Shown here: piece after piece, positions 31,754-43,663 of the stretch | Numbering within the stretch: the first letter of the stretch is position 1 | Layout: each line of letters begins with the position of its first letter | Source: Gracilariopsis chorda | Lineage: Eukaryota > Rhodophyta > Florideophyceae > Gracilariales > Gracilariaceae | DNA: 64,000 bases | Assembly (NCBI GenBank): GCA_003194525.1 | Contig: NBIV01000021.1 | Coordinates: 124,001 to 188,000, forward strand | Reading direction: 5' to 3' | Program-made: the position numbers and the translations under genes | The notes under the pieces: model-generated | Database searches by the model: none | Told to the model about the DNA's origin: nothing | What the model saw: the letters and a program-made list of their open reading frames with translations, nothing else

Positions 31754-32625
31754 GTTGGACGTTTCTGATATGAAGTTTTTCCAGGAACTCTCGTGTTTGT
31801 TGATGTTGAGATTGTAGCAGTTGTTGGTCCAGGATGCAGTGCCAAGGAGTTTCATTGGTAGTGTTCTGCTGAGGATAAATGCATGGTGGGGTGTAAAGAT
31901 GAATGGACCAAGGTGTTTGGATAGCGCGTGTACCGATATTAGATTACCCTTGATGTGGTTGTTAATCGACGTCGGAATCGTTATCCGGACGCCAGTATCA
32001 CTTATAAGGCGGAGAGTTCCCTTCTTCGTTGTCTTGATGGTTGAAGTAGTTGGTGGCAGACTGGCTTTTGATAGTTCGCCGAATAATCTTGAAAAGGATT
32101 TAAGGTGTCTGTGTGAATAGTTTTGGGTCTGCGAGAAGATCGGTAACTTCCTGCGTTATACTCTTGGTTATGATGGGGCGAAGACTAGGTGTTTCTTTGT
32201 GATCTTCATTCGTAACTAGTGTGAAGAAACTGTCGAGAACATGGTTGTACTCGTGTTCAGTAAGGATGTCGTCCAAGTTTTGTTTCCACTGAAAAAAGTT
32301 GTTGGGTGTGGGCTCTACCAGTTCTTCCGTAAAACGCCGCGAAGGAAATGTGGAGTTTGTGTACACGAAAGGACCGTGCAGTTGTAGAGGAACGCTCATA
32401 TATGCGTTGGACGTCGTGTGAGATTGAATTTTTGCGTTTTGCCAGAGCGCGTCCCAGACGTAGCTAGTTTGGCGATAATTTTGACGTTTTTCGCGTGGCG
32501 TTCGATTGTAAAATGGCGTGCACGATGTTTTTTTCGAGTTCTTGTTCACTTGGGGGACGCTCAAACCGTAGATCGATGTGGTGGGTACTTTGGCGTTGCG
32601 CTGTGGCGCGATGGTACCCATAACC
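31754..32625 (-). pseudogene. Gag and protease of copia A (fossil)
   Basis: The minus strand starts with MGTIAPQRNA just inside the 5' LTR. A copia gag-like middle follows (FFQWKQNLDDILTEHEY), then a protease-position segment at about 31.8 kb. Assigned mainly by position and composition. Confidence 0.6.
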
Positions 32626-32732
32626 TGAGACAAGATAGAATCGATACCCCTCCACTTCCGCCGGTCCTCGCGCCGCCGGTGTGTAATGGCGCCTTTCACT
32701 GTTCTTATCAAAGTGTACACTCTGTGATGACA
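32626..32732 (-). repeat. 5' LTR of copia A
   Basis: 107 bp, TG...CA, about 87% identical by eye to 28029-28135. Confidence 0.9.
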
Positions 32733-32737
32733 GTGGG

Positions 32738-33408
32738 GAGCCTTTCCTTTGTGCCAGGAGTATCTTTTTGGCGCGCACTCAGGGCCATTTTAAACAAGCC
32801 AGATCTGCTCATGTTCTGTTCGGGTTCTATTGAAAGTTGTTTTAATTTCTTCTGTAAGCGCATCATCTCACGAGCCCTATGCCCAACTCTGGTCCACTTT
32901 GAGATGACACGGCAAGCACTAGCACCACCGCCAAAAATCCCTGCAATCCCCTTGCTACGACGTCGCAAAGCTTTGCACCTTTCTCTTGCCAGGACTCTGA
33001 AAATCCGTACACATCTCTTGCTTCCCCTCCCAAATCCCTGCACCGATTCTTTGCCACACCTTCTGAAATCTCTACACCCCCCGCATAGCCCACTATGTCC
33101 AGAATCGCAACCCCAAGTCTATTTTTCGTGTCATATCCACGAACCACCTCATAACGAGACTGGAACCAATAGCCCGGACTGCAGTCAACAGATGCTCTTG
33201 CATATCAATGCTTTCCCTCCGCGAATTGACGCCATTGCTATAGCTGCAGCCACTATCATTCTTTTCTATCTTTTACGTGGTGGAGTTGCAAACTCTCTTT
33301 GAGTTGCTAAACTCGCAGTCAATGACCTAAGAGCTTGCTGCTCCTTCTTGTGCGGTTGTAGTAGGAAATATTGCCACCCGCCGTAATCATAGAAGGATAG
33401 CAAATGTC
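32738..33408. other. Left flank of the PIF transposase; no separate gene
   Basis: A plus-strand ORF (32418-33302) crosses the copia LTR and so cannot be one old gene. Its right part, pyrimidine-rich and Pro/His/Leu-biased, is probably non-coding. The element's left terminal repeat may lie here, but I could not identify it. Confidence 0.35.
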
Positions 33409-34261
33409 ATGCATATTCCATTCCCCCTACGGAAGTACAATACTTTCCATGGTATTGCTGCAATACTGAACGAGCGATGCTTCAAATGCGCATTCCGGGT
33501 AAGTAGAGATTCTTTCTATCGTCTTCTGGATTATGTTGAACCATCAATATCTAAAAATACTAGCATGGGGACACATTCTGGTAGAACTACAGTTCCGGCC
33601 GATATTCCGCTCGGAATTACCTTACGGATGCTAGCAGGTGCTAGTTATCTTGATGAAATAATTTGCTTCAGAGTAGGTGGATCTACAGTGTACGAAATAT
33701 TTCACGATACATGTCTGGAGCTTATAAGGCCATCAAGCTACCAGGACTACCACCCTTATTTGAAGGGCTCTACAAGCACTCTAAGAGTTTCAAATACTCT
33801 CGGTCTTCACCAAGTCCGTTTTCCAGATGCATTGGAGCACTGGACGGAATATCAGTTTGCATTAGAATGCCCGCAAAATATCTTAGCCCCGCAGCTTTTT
33901 ACTGTCGAAAGGGTTTTATGCTATTCCTTTGCAGGCTTTGGTAGATGGTTCTTACCGTTTCTTCAGCTATTCAGCGCGATGTGTGGGCTCAGCACATGAT
34001 GCTCTCGCCCATGCAGTGTCCAACCCTGGTAAGGTTTTGGAGAAACATGGATTACGTTTTGAGTTTTGGATCGTGGGTGATGAGGCATACGTATTTACAG
34101 AAAGCCTTATCACCCCGATACCTCTTTCCCAACTGGTAGTTCCCTATGAAAATGCTTTCAATTTCTACTTATCATTGTTAAGGATTCATGTAGAGCAGGC
34201 GTTCGGAATGCTCGTGGCTAGATGGCGAATCTTACAGAGCACGCTCCAGTACTCCGTTTAA
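33409..34261 (+). pseudogene. PIF/Harbinger transposase, broken
   Basis: Three overlapping plus-strand frames (from 33409, 33663 and 33929) together carry the family's landmarks: FRVSRDSFYRLLDYVEP and LAGASYLDEIICFRVGGSTVYEI (N-terminal helix region), CIGALDGISV (first catalytic Asp), QALVDGSYRF with GSAHDALA (second Asp), VGDEAYVFTESLITP and RIHVEQAFGMLVARWRIL (catalytic Glu). Two frame changes make it non-functional. Harbinger enzymes act at 3-bp targets with a Myb-like partner protein; no partner gene is recognised beside it. Terminal repeats were not found. Confidence 0.88.
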
Positions 34262-34840
34262 ATCAGCGCACGCATCATATGCTTGTGCATGAAACTGCAG
34301 AACTTTGTCTAGAAAGTGGGAAGCAAACTGTGACGCGATTACGGCAGGAAGAAAAGGTTCAATGCAAGATTGAAGTACAGGACTGCTATGCTTATTGTAA
34401 ACAAGACAACAACATGCAATTGCTTCAGCACAACCATGGCCGGACCCAAGGTGTCTCGAGAAAACGGGTAGAGCTGGTATCGATTATTCGCCAAACAGAC
34501 CTCTGCTGCACCTCCCTCTATAGTATCCCGCAAGATGAAATGGAATAAGAGATCAATGGCACACCACGCCGAACATATACTCTCACTATGACTGCCCTCC
34601 ATTCGCTGCAGTGCGCGAACAATATCTTCTCTGCTCCCCCCCCTCAAGCATCCCCTCCACGATGTCGCATCCCAGCAACCGCCGCCCGATGACAACGCCG
34701 CCCCCCTATCGTCCATTGAATCCACGGCATTGTAGACAACTTCAATGAATAACTGGGATCGCATGTTAGAAACGTTTAGCGGGAGTCATCCATCTTTCTT
34801 TGTTTAAATACAAAACTTCACTCTCATGTTAGATCAATAG
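34262..34840. other. Right flank of PIF transposase
   Basis: This holds the decayed C-terminal end of the transposase and a C/T-rich stretch (34600-34720). A 141-codon minus ORF (34339-34764) covers it but looks like an antisense reading. Confidence 0.35.
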
Positions 34841-37800
34841 ATGCATGCAGCATCTCAAGAGTCGAGAGCAGAAGCAGCGTCAGGTCTCGATAGCCACAAA
34901 AGAAAAGTTAGGACTTCGGCAATGGCAAATCGGAGGAAGCCAGGAGCGGCCAGACGAGCTGCAGAACTGAAAGCTTCGAGGAGGAGCCCTAGCCTTTTTC
35001 CTCAAACAGTTCACAATGGGGACTCCGTTCCCGCTGTAAAAGGGTTTTATGATTTTTCTATCATACACCAGAAGGTTGCCACTGCCATTGGGTTCTTAGC
35101 TGGAATATGGCCATCGGATGAGCTATCTCTTGAGTCGGTCTTAGGAACGTGTCTACGGAGTGTATTTTGTAGGGCTAAACAACTCGCTTGTCAAATATGT
35201 AACGTATGAGCTCTGAAATCCAAGAATGCCTCGTATGTACTACCAGAAGAAATAGCTGCATCTATAAGGACGCTTTTGTCACTTAATGCGAATATGCTGT
35301 TCCCAATCTTCTGTCTCCGATGCACCTTCGATGGCATATCCATCTGAGGATGAAAACTTATGGCTACTCTTTTGTTTTCTTAGCGAGGAGTGGTGCGGAA
35401 AACCTCTCTGTATCTCCATGTACCAGTTCGACATCCTCATCCCAATGTTTGTGAAATCGGTAGTACCGCATGTCGATTCGAAGAAACTCACTAAGTCTTA
35501 CCTCCATATCCTTCATCCAGGAGAGGCATAATATCAGATGCACTTAAATTGATCTGCTGTTACGATAAGCGAGGAGTTGAATCTTTGGACGGATCGTCTC
35601 CTTATACCGTATGCATCGCACTGACATTACCAGAGCCAGGTTTTACATGTTGTCGAGCAGAACCAAGGTTGGCATATTTCTTGATCCACCTGGGCTCTGT
35701 TCAGTCGTTACAAACCGCCTCAGAATGTAAGCATGGTGCACAAGGGTAACCCGTATCCAAAATTGATTTTTTGAGGTTCTGATATACTAGTTCGCGTATT
35801 TTTTCTCCTCCTCGGCGGGATGGACTGCTTGTCCAGGTTTCATGTCATATGTGAGCATCCTGGCCTCATGAAACGGGTCGCACTTTGCGACGAAGCTACT
35901 CTCGCCAAACAAAATGAAAACAGCGATTGGATCTCCAGTGAAAGCCGAATGTTTTGAACCTCTCGTCGAGAAGAGCCGTGAGAGCTTTTTCGGAGAGGGG
36001 GCAGAACCGATTATAACTACGAGAAAATGATCTCGGGAGCATGGATTCCTTGAACGCCTGAAAGTTTCTCCAACCAAGATAGTTCTATCCGGACATTGCC
36101 GTGAGTCATTCTGAGCACACAAGGATAAGCGCTCAAGCACTGCTTTGTGCAGCAACATCTATTCCACTACAAAACAGAATAAGCAAAGTCCAGTCAGAGT
36201 CCCGCTCGAGTCATTTCACTTTGCCGCGATTAGAAGGTGTGATGAATAGATAGGTATGTCGGCGAGTCCTCTGTTCTCGTACACGAAGGCGTTCTAAGAC
36301 CCTATTCCTACCAATCTGAACACCTTTGGGAAGGACATTTTGAAGCTCAAAGATAACTGTCAAGAGGGTAGGCGCAATGTTGGGGAGTCCATTCTCGCCC
36401 ATGCTGCTTTCAAGGCTAACGAATTTTGGATAGACGTGAACGATTTGAACTTGAGGAACACCTGAAAGGCGATCAACACGGAGTTGAAGCACTCTGAGAT
36501 GCACAAATGGCGACTTGAGTCTATCTCGGCTCTCCAAATGCGACTGAGTAAGTCCATTACGTATATGTAGAGTCGCGAGGAAGATCTCACCATCTCCATC
36601 TCTGTATGCGCCGTAGCAGCCATCATGGTGCCTAGCGGTATTACCCTGCCTCCTACAGTTGATACCTACATCAAATCGTTGATGAATGCGTTGCGAAAAG
36701 CTTACAATAGGCATGTCCAGACTCATGCCACAGACTCAATCTCAAAACTAGCTCTCCGTCTAGCTGCACGTGATGTGAAGAAAGAGATTGATCTTATGAT
36801 CAAAAACCTGATCAAGTATCTGACAGCAGAACAAGAAGCAAAATATGAGAAGATAATGGCATCCATGATTTCATCCGCCATATGCAAGCTGTCACCTTGG
36901 GCACTTGTAAAGCGGGGAGCGCTGCATGCATGTCGTGCCTTCTCTTTGCAATTCAATGGGCGTTGGTTGTCAACTCTGCCTTCATTATGGAGTTGCATAA
37001 GTGGTCCTTTGAGTGCATGCACGACCAAGGAACAGATTCAGGAAGTGGTAGACGCGCTAAAACTACTATTTGCAGTGGTTTTGTATGCTAGTCAAGACCT
37101 TCATTCAACCATCCTTGATCTCATTCCTCCGACTATCAGGATATATGCATCGCCGCGTGAATATTATGTGCATCACACACCGCTCTGTCTAGCCGATGTT
37201 GTCGCAGCTATGCCAGGGCAAAGAAAGCAGATACTCGTGTCAGACCTTGTTAAGGTCTCATTACTCTCGGGGATCGAGCAGGACAAGGATGCCGACCGTT
37301 TTGCTCGTCGAGGCACAGCAAAGGCGCTACGGGTGGTTTTTGACTGCCATGGTACAAAATAGTTCCATACTCAGCGTTTTTCATAGTCCCCATTAGGACT
37401 AAAATGGTTGATGAAGATGAGCTCGTTCGAGAATCAGCAGCATGGGTGTTTGAAACTATGGTATGCCTGATACCTTTGGAAGGAAGCACTCCAGCCGATC
37501 CCATGGTGATTAAATCAATGTCTCGATAACGAGAAAAAGCACGGAGCATTCTTGGACAATTATTGGGAAGCGAGCGTCGCCACTATTATGAACTGCCATT
37601 TTCTTTTGGTGATGACATACGACTGCGATAATGTCAGTAGTATTGTCTTGACTGGCTAGTTGTTCTTAGTAAGTACGGTTTGCACCGTGCTTTGTGCGAT
37701 GATATGGGGCTTGAAAAGACTCTTATGACGCTTTGCATACTCACAGGCGACTATGCTAAAAATATGAAGAAAGATCGGCATCTGCAATCTCTATTCGTTT

Positions 37801-39045
37801 TTCCAAGCACAATCGTAGCTGAGTGGGTAGAAGAAGCGGAAAGATTTTTCGGCCATATTTTACGAAGCGTCATTCATTACTCTGGGCTTCCCAAAACACG
37901 AGCACGTATACGCAGCCGAAGCGTAATAAGAGATGCATCTGTAATAGCTACAAGCTTTGAAATTCTGAGCAATGATCTTCGATATTTAAGCACGTTCGCT
38001 GGAATCACGTCGTTCTTGACGAAGGCCATGTGATCAAGAATGCGAAAACCAAGGCAGCACTTCCAAGCCATTACTCCAATCAACGATTGATTCTAACAGT
38101 AACTCCTATCCAGAATTCGGTCATTGAGCTTTGGGCTATGTTCGATTTTCTCATACCTGGTTTCCTTGGTAGTGAGCAGAGCTTCAAAGACACGTATGCC
38201 GAACCGATAATGGCTGCAAGAGAAGGGAAATGTAGCGAGGCAGATCAAGAAAAACGTATGGCAGCAGCAGAATCTCATCACAGGCAAGTGTTTTCGTTTA
38301 TTCTACGACGGTTGAAGGATGACGTATTGTCGGAACTGCCGCCAAAGATTATGCAAGACTACTACTGCAATATAACACCAATTCAGTTGCGACTGTACGA
38401 AAACTTTGCATCAGATGTCTCTAGCAATCCCAAGGTCAAATCGAACTCGAGACATAAAGGCGCGCAGAAAGAATCCAAAAGTAACGTGTTCCAAGCACTA
38501 TCCTATCTTCGTCGCCTATGCAGCCATCCGAATCTTGTCCTTTCTCCGAGACATCCTACGTATCACTCGGTTCACGAAGCTGTGCATCGCTAAGGCCAGT
38601 AAATCGATGATATAGAATCGAGTGCGAAACGAATTGGACTAAGAAATATTCTACTGGAATGCGGTATTGGCCTAGATGAAACAACAATTAGGGACTCGAG
38701 AGGACATCGAGGTCTCATCTTTGCTCAGCTAAGGCAAATGCTGGACATTGTTGAGAAGGACCTCTTTGGTGTGTATATCGCAAATGCTGTTGTGAATCGA
38801 GAGAACTCCAATTTGCAATCCATGAACACGGAAGACTTGCTAGACTTGTGCAATGCATATATTGCTTAGGCCTCATCCGCCAACGACTCATCGTTTGATA
38901 TCAGTTTCAGAACTGGAAAGGGCATGAAGGCTTCTTTGGCAGAGCTTGGGGAACTATGGAAAGAAAAGCAATACGAGGATGAGTACAACATGGACAATTT
39001 TTTTGGTGGGATGGGCACATCAGAGAGGACGAGATTTTTTGATTC
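34841..39045 (+). pseudogene. BTAF1/Mot1 (TBP-associated Swi2/Snf2 ATPase), broken
   Basis: Mot1/BTAF1 strips TATA-binding protein from DNA using a C-terminal Snf2 motor. HEAT-repeat sequence (MVPSGITLPPTVDTYIKSLM...) runs at 36625-37362, with weaker HEAT-like parts from 34841. The motor follows from about 37680: ALCDDMGLEKTLMTLCIL (motif I), LDEGHVIKNAKTK (motif II), LTVTPIQNSVIELWAMFDFL (motif III), then LRRLKDDVLSELPPK and FQALSYLRRLCSHPNLVL. The C-terminal end is recognisable at 38790-39040 (NRENSNLQSMNTEDLLDL, EDEYNMDNFF). Damage: motif I has Glu for the last Gly, there are several frame changes and stops, and helicase motifs IV-VI are absent because LDIVEKDLFG joins directly to the C-terminal part near 38770. 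A working copy must exist elsewhere, since the gene is usually essential. Confidence 0.88.
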
Positions 39046-39440
39046 GGAGCTTTGGTGGAAAAGTCGGCACATTCTCGAGAATCGTATTAACTGATTTCCT
39101 GCTGCCATTTGCACGGCGGCTCTTTTATATGTGGGGGGACATGAACTGCAGCAACTATGAATGTAACAGTCATACCGTTTATGTTTGTCTTTAATACACA
39201 GTAATAGCTTTCATCGTACTGTGATAGTTCAACCATTTTACTTCGTATAGCCCTAAGATAAAGATTGCAGTCTGCCTCCACCCGGCACTGAACGCCTCCA
39301 CAATTTTGATGAGTGAGATTAAGCCAAGCAATTATCAAATAAATCCCACCAGCATCCGGCTCCATGAGCCAATGAAAGATTCTGTAAGATAGAAACAGTG
39401 AGAGCAAGGTTCGAAGTCCTTGATAGTAAATTCTCATCGA
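39046..39440. other. No recognised feature
   Basis: Downstream of the Mot1 pseudogene. A 116-codon minus ORF (39087-39437) has no known domain. Confidence 0.3.
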
Positions 39441-40265
39441 TTATAGCTCTGACGCTTTCGACATTAGTTGGAACTGTTGCTCTATGTTCTCGAGTGCCTT
39501 ATGCGCATTCTCAATAAAGATTCGGTTGTTTGTCTTCTGCGCTCGCTCGTATCGCATGGCCCTCTGCTCCACAAGTTCCATCATATTGTTTTGGTTTTCC
39601 AGTCGTTTGAGAATCATATTCTCTTCATTCTCATCTACTTCGCTCTTCGATCTCTCGTCATCATTTGATCACGCAAAAGTTTTGTTTGAGCCTCCGAAGC
39701 AGATCCAAGGCGGTCCAGACCTTTCGAAAGATTACCAACTTCTGGTCGTAAATCGCCACTATCCCTTTGTGATCGTCCCCTACGCTATCCGCTCGATTCC
39801 TCGCTCTCCCGACCAGATGGTATGCCCTCTTCGTACCCTGCATCATCTTCGCTGATTAACTTAATGGTCATCTGCAGCTTTTTTGTGTGTTCATCTTTAG
39901 TTCCTAGCCTGCAGACTGCAAAAATAACAAAAATAAGTTTAGGATCAGCATTCAGATCTTCATTACCTGTATATTGTAGAAAATTTGGAACCCGAGACCT
40001 ATCGTTCTAACCAGATGCGGATCATCATTCGTGGAAAATTGTAAACAAGCGCTGAACGGGGTTCAACTGGGTTTTCAGAACTATAGCAGTGCAAAACCAA
40101 ATTGGGCGCTTGTTCGACTCCCGTTCATCATTTCGACCACGAAAATTTTCATTACTGTGCCCATGTGCATCATTCATTCAATGCTCAACCACTTTCCAAA
40201 ACGATTCCCTTGTAATATTGGCATCCACCTGCATTCGTGACAGCTCTGAACAAAATTGCAGTAGA
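39441..40265 (-). pseudogene. Decayed coiled-coil protein, possibly Myb/SANT-type
   Basis: On the minus strand, 39690-39450 reads as a coiled coil (ENQNNMMELVEQRAMRYERA, then ENAHKALENIEQQFQ). Above it, around 40250-40050, ITRESFWKVVEH and PNPVQRLFTIF-like pieces recall the trihelix/SANT domain of Harbinger-associated or host Myb-like proteins, which often end in such a coiled coil. Stops and frame changes are frequent. The SANT part is a weak call; the coiled coil is clearer. Confidence 0.35.
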
Positions 40266-42379
40266 CAATGTGGAATATGCTCGCTCATCGTCCCGGAGCA
40301 GTACCCAAGGTAGAGCAAATTCATTCAAAGTTAGTCCATGATTTGTTGTTTTATCCATCGCGTGTTCGCTATTTTGCGCCTGTGGTCCACCGTCCTCATA
40401 CGCATTCTTCCCTCTCACTTCTTCCCGGCGAACGATTTCCTTTACTACTTTCCGCTCTCTCTCTGGCACTGCATCTAGCACCAATTGAACTGACGGCAGC
40501 TGGTTGTACTCCTGATCTCGCGCAAGTTCTGAATGCTCCCATGATAGAAATGCCAGGGCGACTTCACTTTTCGAGATCTAATGCTACAAAGTCCTTTCTT
40601 TGAAGCTTTCAGTTATTGGAAAAAGAAGCAAGCGCGCAATACGTTCTGCCTCGTTCTTGTGGCTACACTTGAGCCTCTATCCTTTGTTGAAAGCTCGCAA
40701 AGTCTGCGTGCTTTGTGATGTGAGCTATGTGTAAAATCTTTGTAGTCGTACAGTCTCTGGAAAGGCTGAGAACATGTTTTTGTCGTCGTTTTGAGTTATC
40801 TGTGAAGTAGCGGTTTGCCGAAGACTGGATGGGCTCCACTATACGCTATTTTGCGTGACAAGGTCTTGTAGAACGGCGGGGGACGGATGTTTGCCAGGGC
40901 TGCAGCGCAAAGGTTGTGGTTGAATCAAGTCCGACATGGTGCTGTGATGAAAATTGGTAAGGCGCGCTTTCCCGTGGTTATCTATATTGCAAGGGGGTAC
41001 AAGGGGAGCGTGAAGTGCGCTGCAAGGCTGATGTCAAACGGACTTAACAGAAAACGGTCCAAAGTTTTGAACTTGTGCAGTTGATGTGCCAAATCTTCAA
41101 ATAAGGTCATGGGTCATGTAACGCTATTACAGTTTTGCCGAGCATGGGCAGAACAAGGTCAATCAGGCCCATTTCAAGAAATCCGGGAACTGACCAATCA
41201 GCCGACACGATTGGGGAATCAGACGTCGGAGCGGGCCTGTATAGAACCACTCTCAACTTATCACGTTTTGTACAAGTGAAATAGAATTGCACCAACGCAA
41301 ATCGCGGTTTTGGAATTTCAGGTGTCGCCCACTAGAAGAGGTAAATGTCTGTTGCCGGAAACCTATGGAGTTCACCGTGGTGGTTGATATACGTGTACCA
41401 GCTGCAATTATCATCAGTTCACACCGGACATGTGGCCTAGTCGTTTTGACTATGACATTCACATCTTCCCTGTGTAATCAACCTAGTGTTCTAATGATTG
41501 GAAATGCTCCTGCGTGCTGAACTCTGTCTGTACGAGGTCACCGATACCAAAACACCAAGTCTACTCGTTCATACCTAGCCAGCAATGGTCGTTTCTGACA
41601 ACCTCAAATGACTATGTAGCGTGCAGCCAGCTGGGACCCATTCTGTCTGCTTGACCCTGTCGGGCACTGTGAGGGTATCAGGGAAGACAGAGGGTCGAGA
41701 CAATTCTGACCAACGAGTTCACCAAACATCTTAGGTTCGGGTGCGAGAGCGGATGGCCAAAGTCTAACTTACACGACCTCTCCGTGGTATGCCGGTCCTG
41801 TTTTGGTCTAAAATTATCAGGGGGAGGACAAGTGGATCCACGATTTTAGACTAGTAAGAATAGGTACCTTTGGTAGTGCCGACAGCTCTTCTTTCTGTAC
41901 TGCTAGTACCACTGTTCAACTCCCAAGACCAATTCCATGAGACCCAACTCTGGTCCTCTCCTAAAAATGCAAGTGCCAGATTTGAAATACAGATATGTAT
42001 ATGAGTTCATCGGATGCATTTTCCGGAAGCCCACGCCCCTTGATGGTATATCGAGCCTTTTTTGTTGCTAAAGAGAAAGAAGGACAAAACGAGATAACAA
42101 AGAAACAACTCTGCGTTTTGGGGTTTTCAGAATACCCCTACTCTCTACAAATCAGGATGCAAAGCTACTTTTCAGATTTCGCACTTTCGTCTCTTGGATT
42201 ATGGGAAGGTAGGCCGCAAAGCCATGGTACGCTGAAAACACGGGAACAGTTACACGTACTATTCTATCTGCGCCTAAGAAAATCTTTCTACTACACCTTT
42301 CCAATACATAGAAATGAAACAGCGCAGAAACCGATAACCAACGGATTATCTTCCACGAGCGAATGCTCTTGTAAGTCTT
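40266..42379. other. No recognised gene
   Basis: About 2.1 kb with short ORFs only. A stem can be drawn around GACCCTGTC...GACAGAGGGTC near 41660-41700. The plus ORF 41995-42453 (152 codons) overlaps the decayed paralogue on the other strand and has no domain. Confidence 0.35.
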
Positions 42380-43204
42380 CCCATTTTATGAAGGGGAGCT
42401 TCAGTTGCAAGACGTCATCTGGGACAGCGCTCTTGCACTGGAACCTCTCTTGAAATTGAACACGTGCTCGCTTGCAACATACTTGAACAGCTGTAGCGCC
42501 TGACTTTGAAAGACCCCGGGACTACTAATGCAGACGTCTTCCAACTGCCACCTTACCTCACCGTTGTATTACTCCGGAAACGATACTTCATTTTCTGGGC
42601 CTGTTGGGGCACGATCTGTTAGAGAAGCTGCTGGTCCGCTAGCTATGGGGTAGGCCTGGAAGGGTTCACGACTCTGAACACAATGGCATACCAACACCTA
42701 GCCAGTCTTGGGCTTAATGAATCGATGGAACTTCGTTCTGCATAGATCCTTTTTGTATGAAAACGGCATTGCCAAAGATTTCTCCGTTTTGTTCAAGTTA
42801 GCATTCATACATGCCTCCAAGGTATATATAGCTTCCCGTTAATACTGTTCAGTTCCCAGTTTGCAAGCTCGTAACCAACACTTTTGACTCAGTCTTTGGC
42901 AGCACATTGCAGCTAGTTCGTGACTGATAGTGCTCTGAAATGGCTCCAGGGCACGGGAGACCCTTCCACGGACGTCTTCTTTGTTATATTTGGTGCATGA
43001 ACAAAGCCAGGCATGTCTGCTGGGTGTTCTCAACAACCTGGTTATGAATAAGGTAAACTTTTGTTGGGCCTCAGTTTCATTCACAATGGAAAGGTTGACG
43101 AAGCAAAGTGTTATGACGGCGGCAATTGCTAAGCTTCCCAAATTCTTCGTGCGCACATCTGTGCAGCAAAGTGAGAATGTTATCCACGTTTTGGAGGCTT
43201 CCAC
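42380..43204 (-). pseudogene. Decayed paralogue of the secreted Cys-rich protein
   Basis: The open part (42839-43204) has a hydrophobic signal-like segment (LAIAAVITLCFVNLSI) and then TRLLRTPSRHAWLCSCTKYN and RGRVSRALEPFQSTISHEL, aligning with TNRLLGVIPNRHVWVCGCTD and RGRVDHELDPSQNTTGHEL of the gene at 18893-19675. Homology continues below 42839 in the same frame past at least three stops (NKTEKSLAMPFSYKKDLC; APTGPENEVSFPE; QLEDVCISSPGVFQ) down to about 42380. Identity is roughly 40-45% by eye, so the copies are anciently diverged. It is a dead member of a small family. Confidence 0.8.
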
Positions 43205-43419
43205 GACTGGCAGACGTTGCTAATGTACACCTCTGGCACACGTCGTGGGTAGGAAAAGCGGCAACCCGTACATTTACCAATCTTTGATATCAATCCCGCC
43301 TGGTATAGCCTTTGAAACTCAAGATTCACTCGATGCGATGTGAGACAGTGAGAATATGTGATTATTTTCATTTATGTTTCCAGTCTCCTTATGAAATGCA
43401 AGAACTAGGATTAAATTTA
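43205..43419. other. Short unique stretch
   Basis: Between the paralogue pseudogene and gypsy 2. No feature recognised. Confidence 0.4.
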
Positions 43420-43621
43420 TGAATACTGTTCTTCTGACAGGTCGATGACCGTAACGGCCTGAAACAACTCAAAAGAACTTCCCCGTTATATAGGCTACTG
43501 ACTTACATATTAATGACCTTTCCCCTACTCTTATTTCCACAGTTGCGACATTTCGAAAAGTATGTGCCCATTCAAAGACATTCTCCTTTCCATGTCAGCT
43601 CCATACAAATTACCTTTTGCA
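43420..43621 (-). repeat. 3' LTR of gypsy 2
   Basis: 202 bp, matching 49008-49209 across its length. Confidence 0.88.
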
Positions 43622-43663
43622 CCATTATCATCCCCCTTCGTATTGAAGTCCACGTCAATTCAT

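Larger units (their letters stand above)
28029..32732 (-). mobile_element. Ty1/copia LTR retrotransposon A (fossil)
   Basis: Two 107-bp LTRs (28029-28135 and 32626-32732) have TG...CA ends and are flanked by an exact 5-bp duplication GTGGG (28024-28028 and 32733-32737). On the minus strand the order is gag, protease, integrase, reverse transcriptase, RNase H, which is copia order. The LTRs differ at about 14 of 107 positions by eye, so the element is old. It is broken in many places. An 811-bp solo-LTR-like insert lies at 30943-31753. Without it the element is about 3.9 kb, short for copia. Confidence 0.93.

Noticed and set aside
32418-33302. 294-codon plus-strand ORF
   Set aside because: It runs from inside copia A, through its LTR, into the flank, so it cannot be a gene older than that insertion. 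It has biased composition and no domain.
36211-36726. 171-codon minus-strand ORF as a separate gene
   Set aside because: It lies opposite the Mot1 pseudogene, overlaps its HEAT-repeat coding start, and shows no domain. The plus strand continues Mot1-like sequence here.
39400-39440. B-box-like GGTTCGAAGTCC as a tRNA or SINE
   Set aside because: No A-box at the right distance on either strand.
41995-42453. 152-codon plus-strand ORF
   Set aside because: Its right end is antisense to the decayed secreted-protein paralogue, and no domain is seen.
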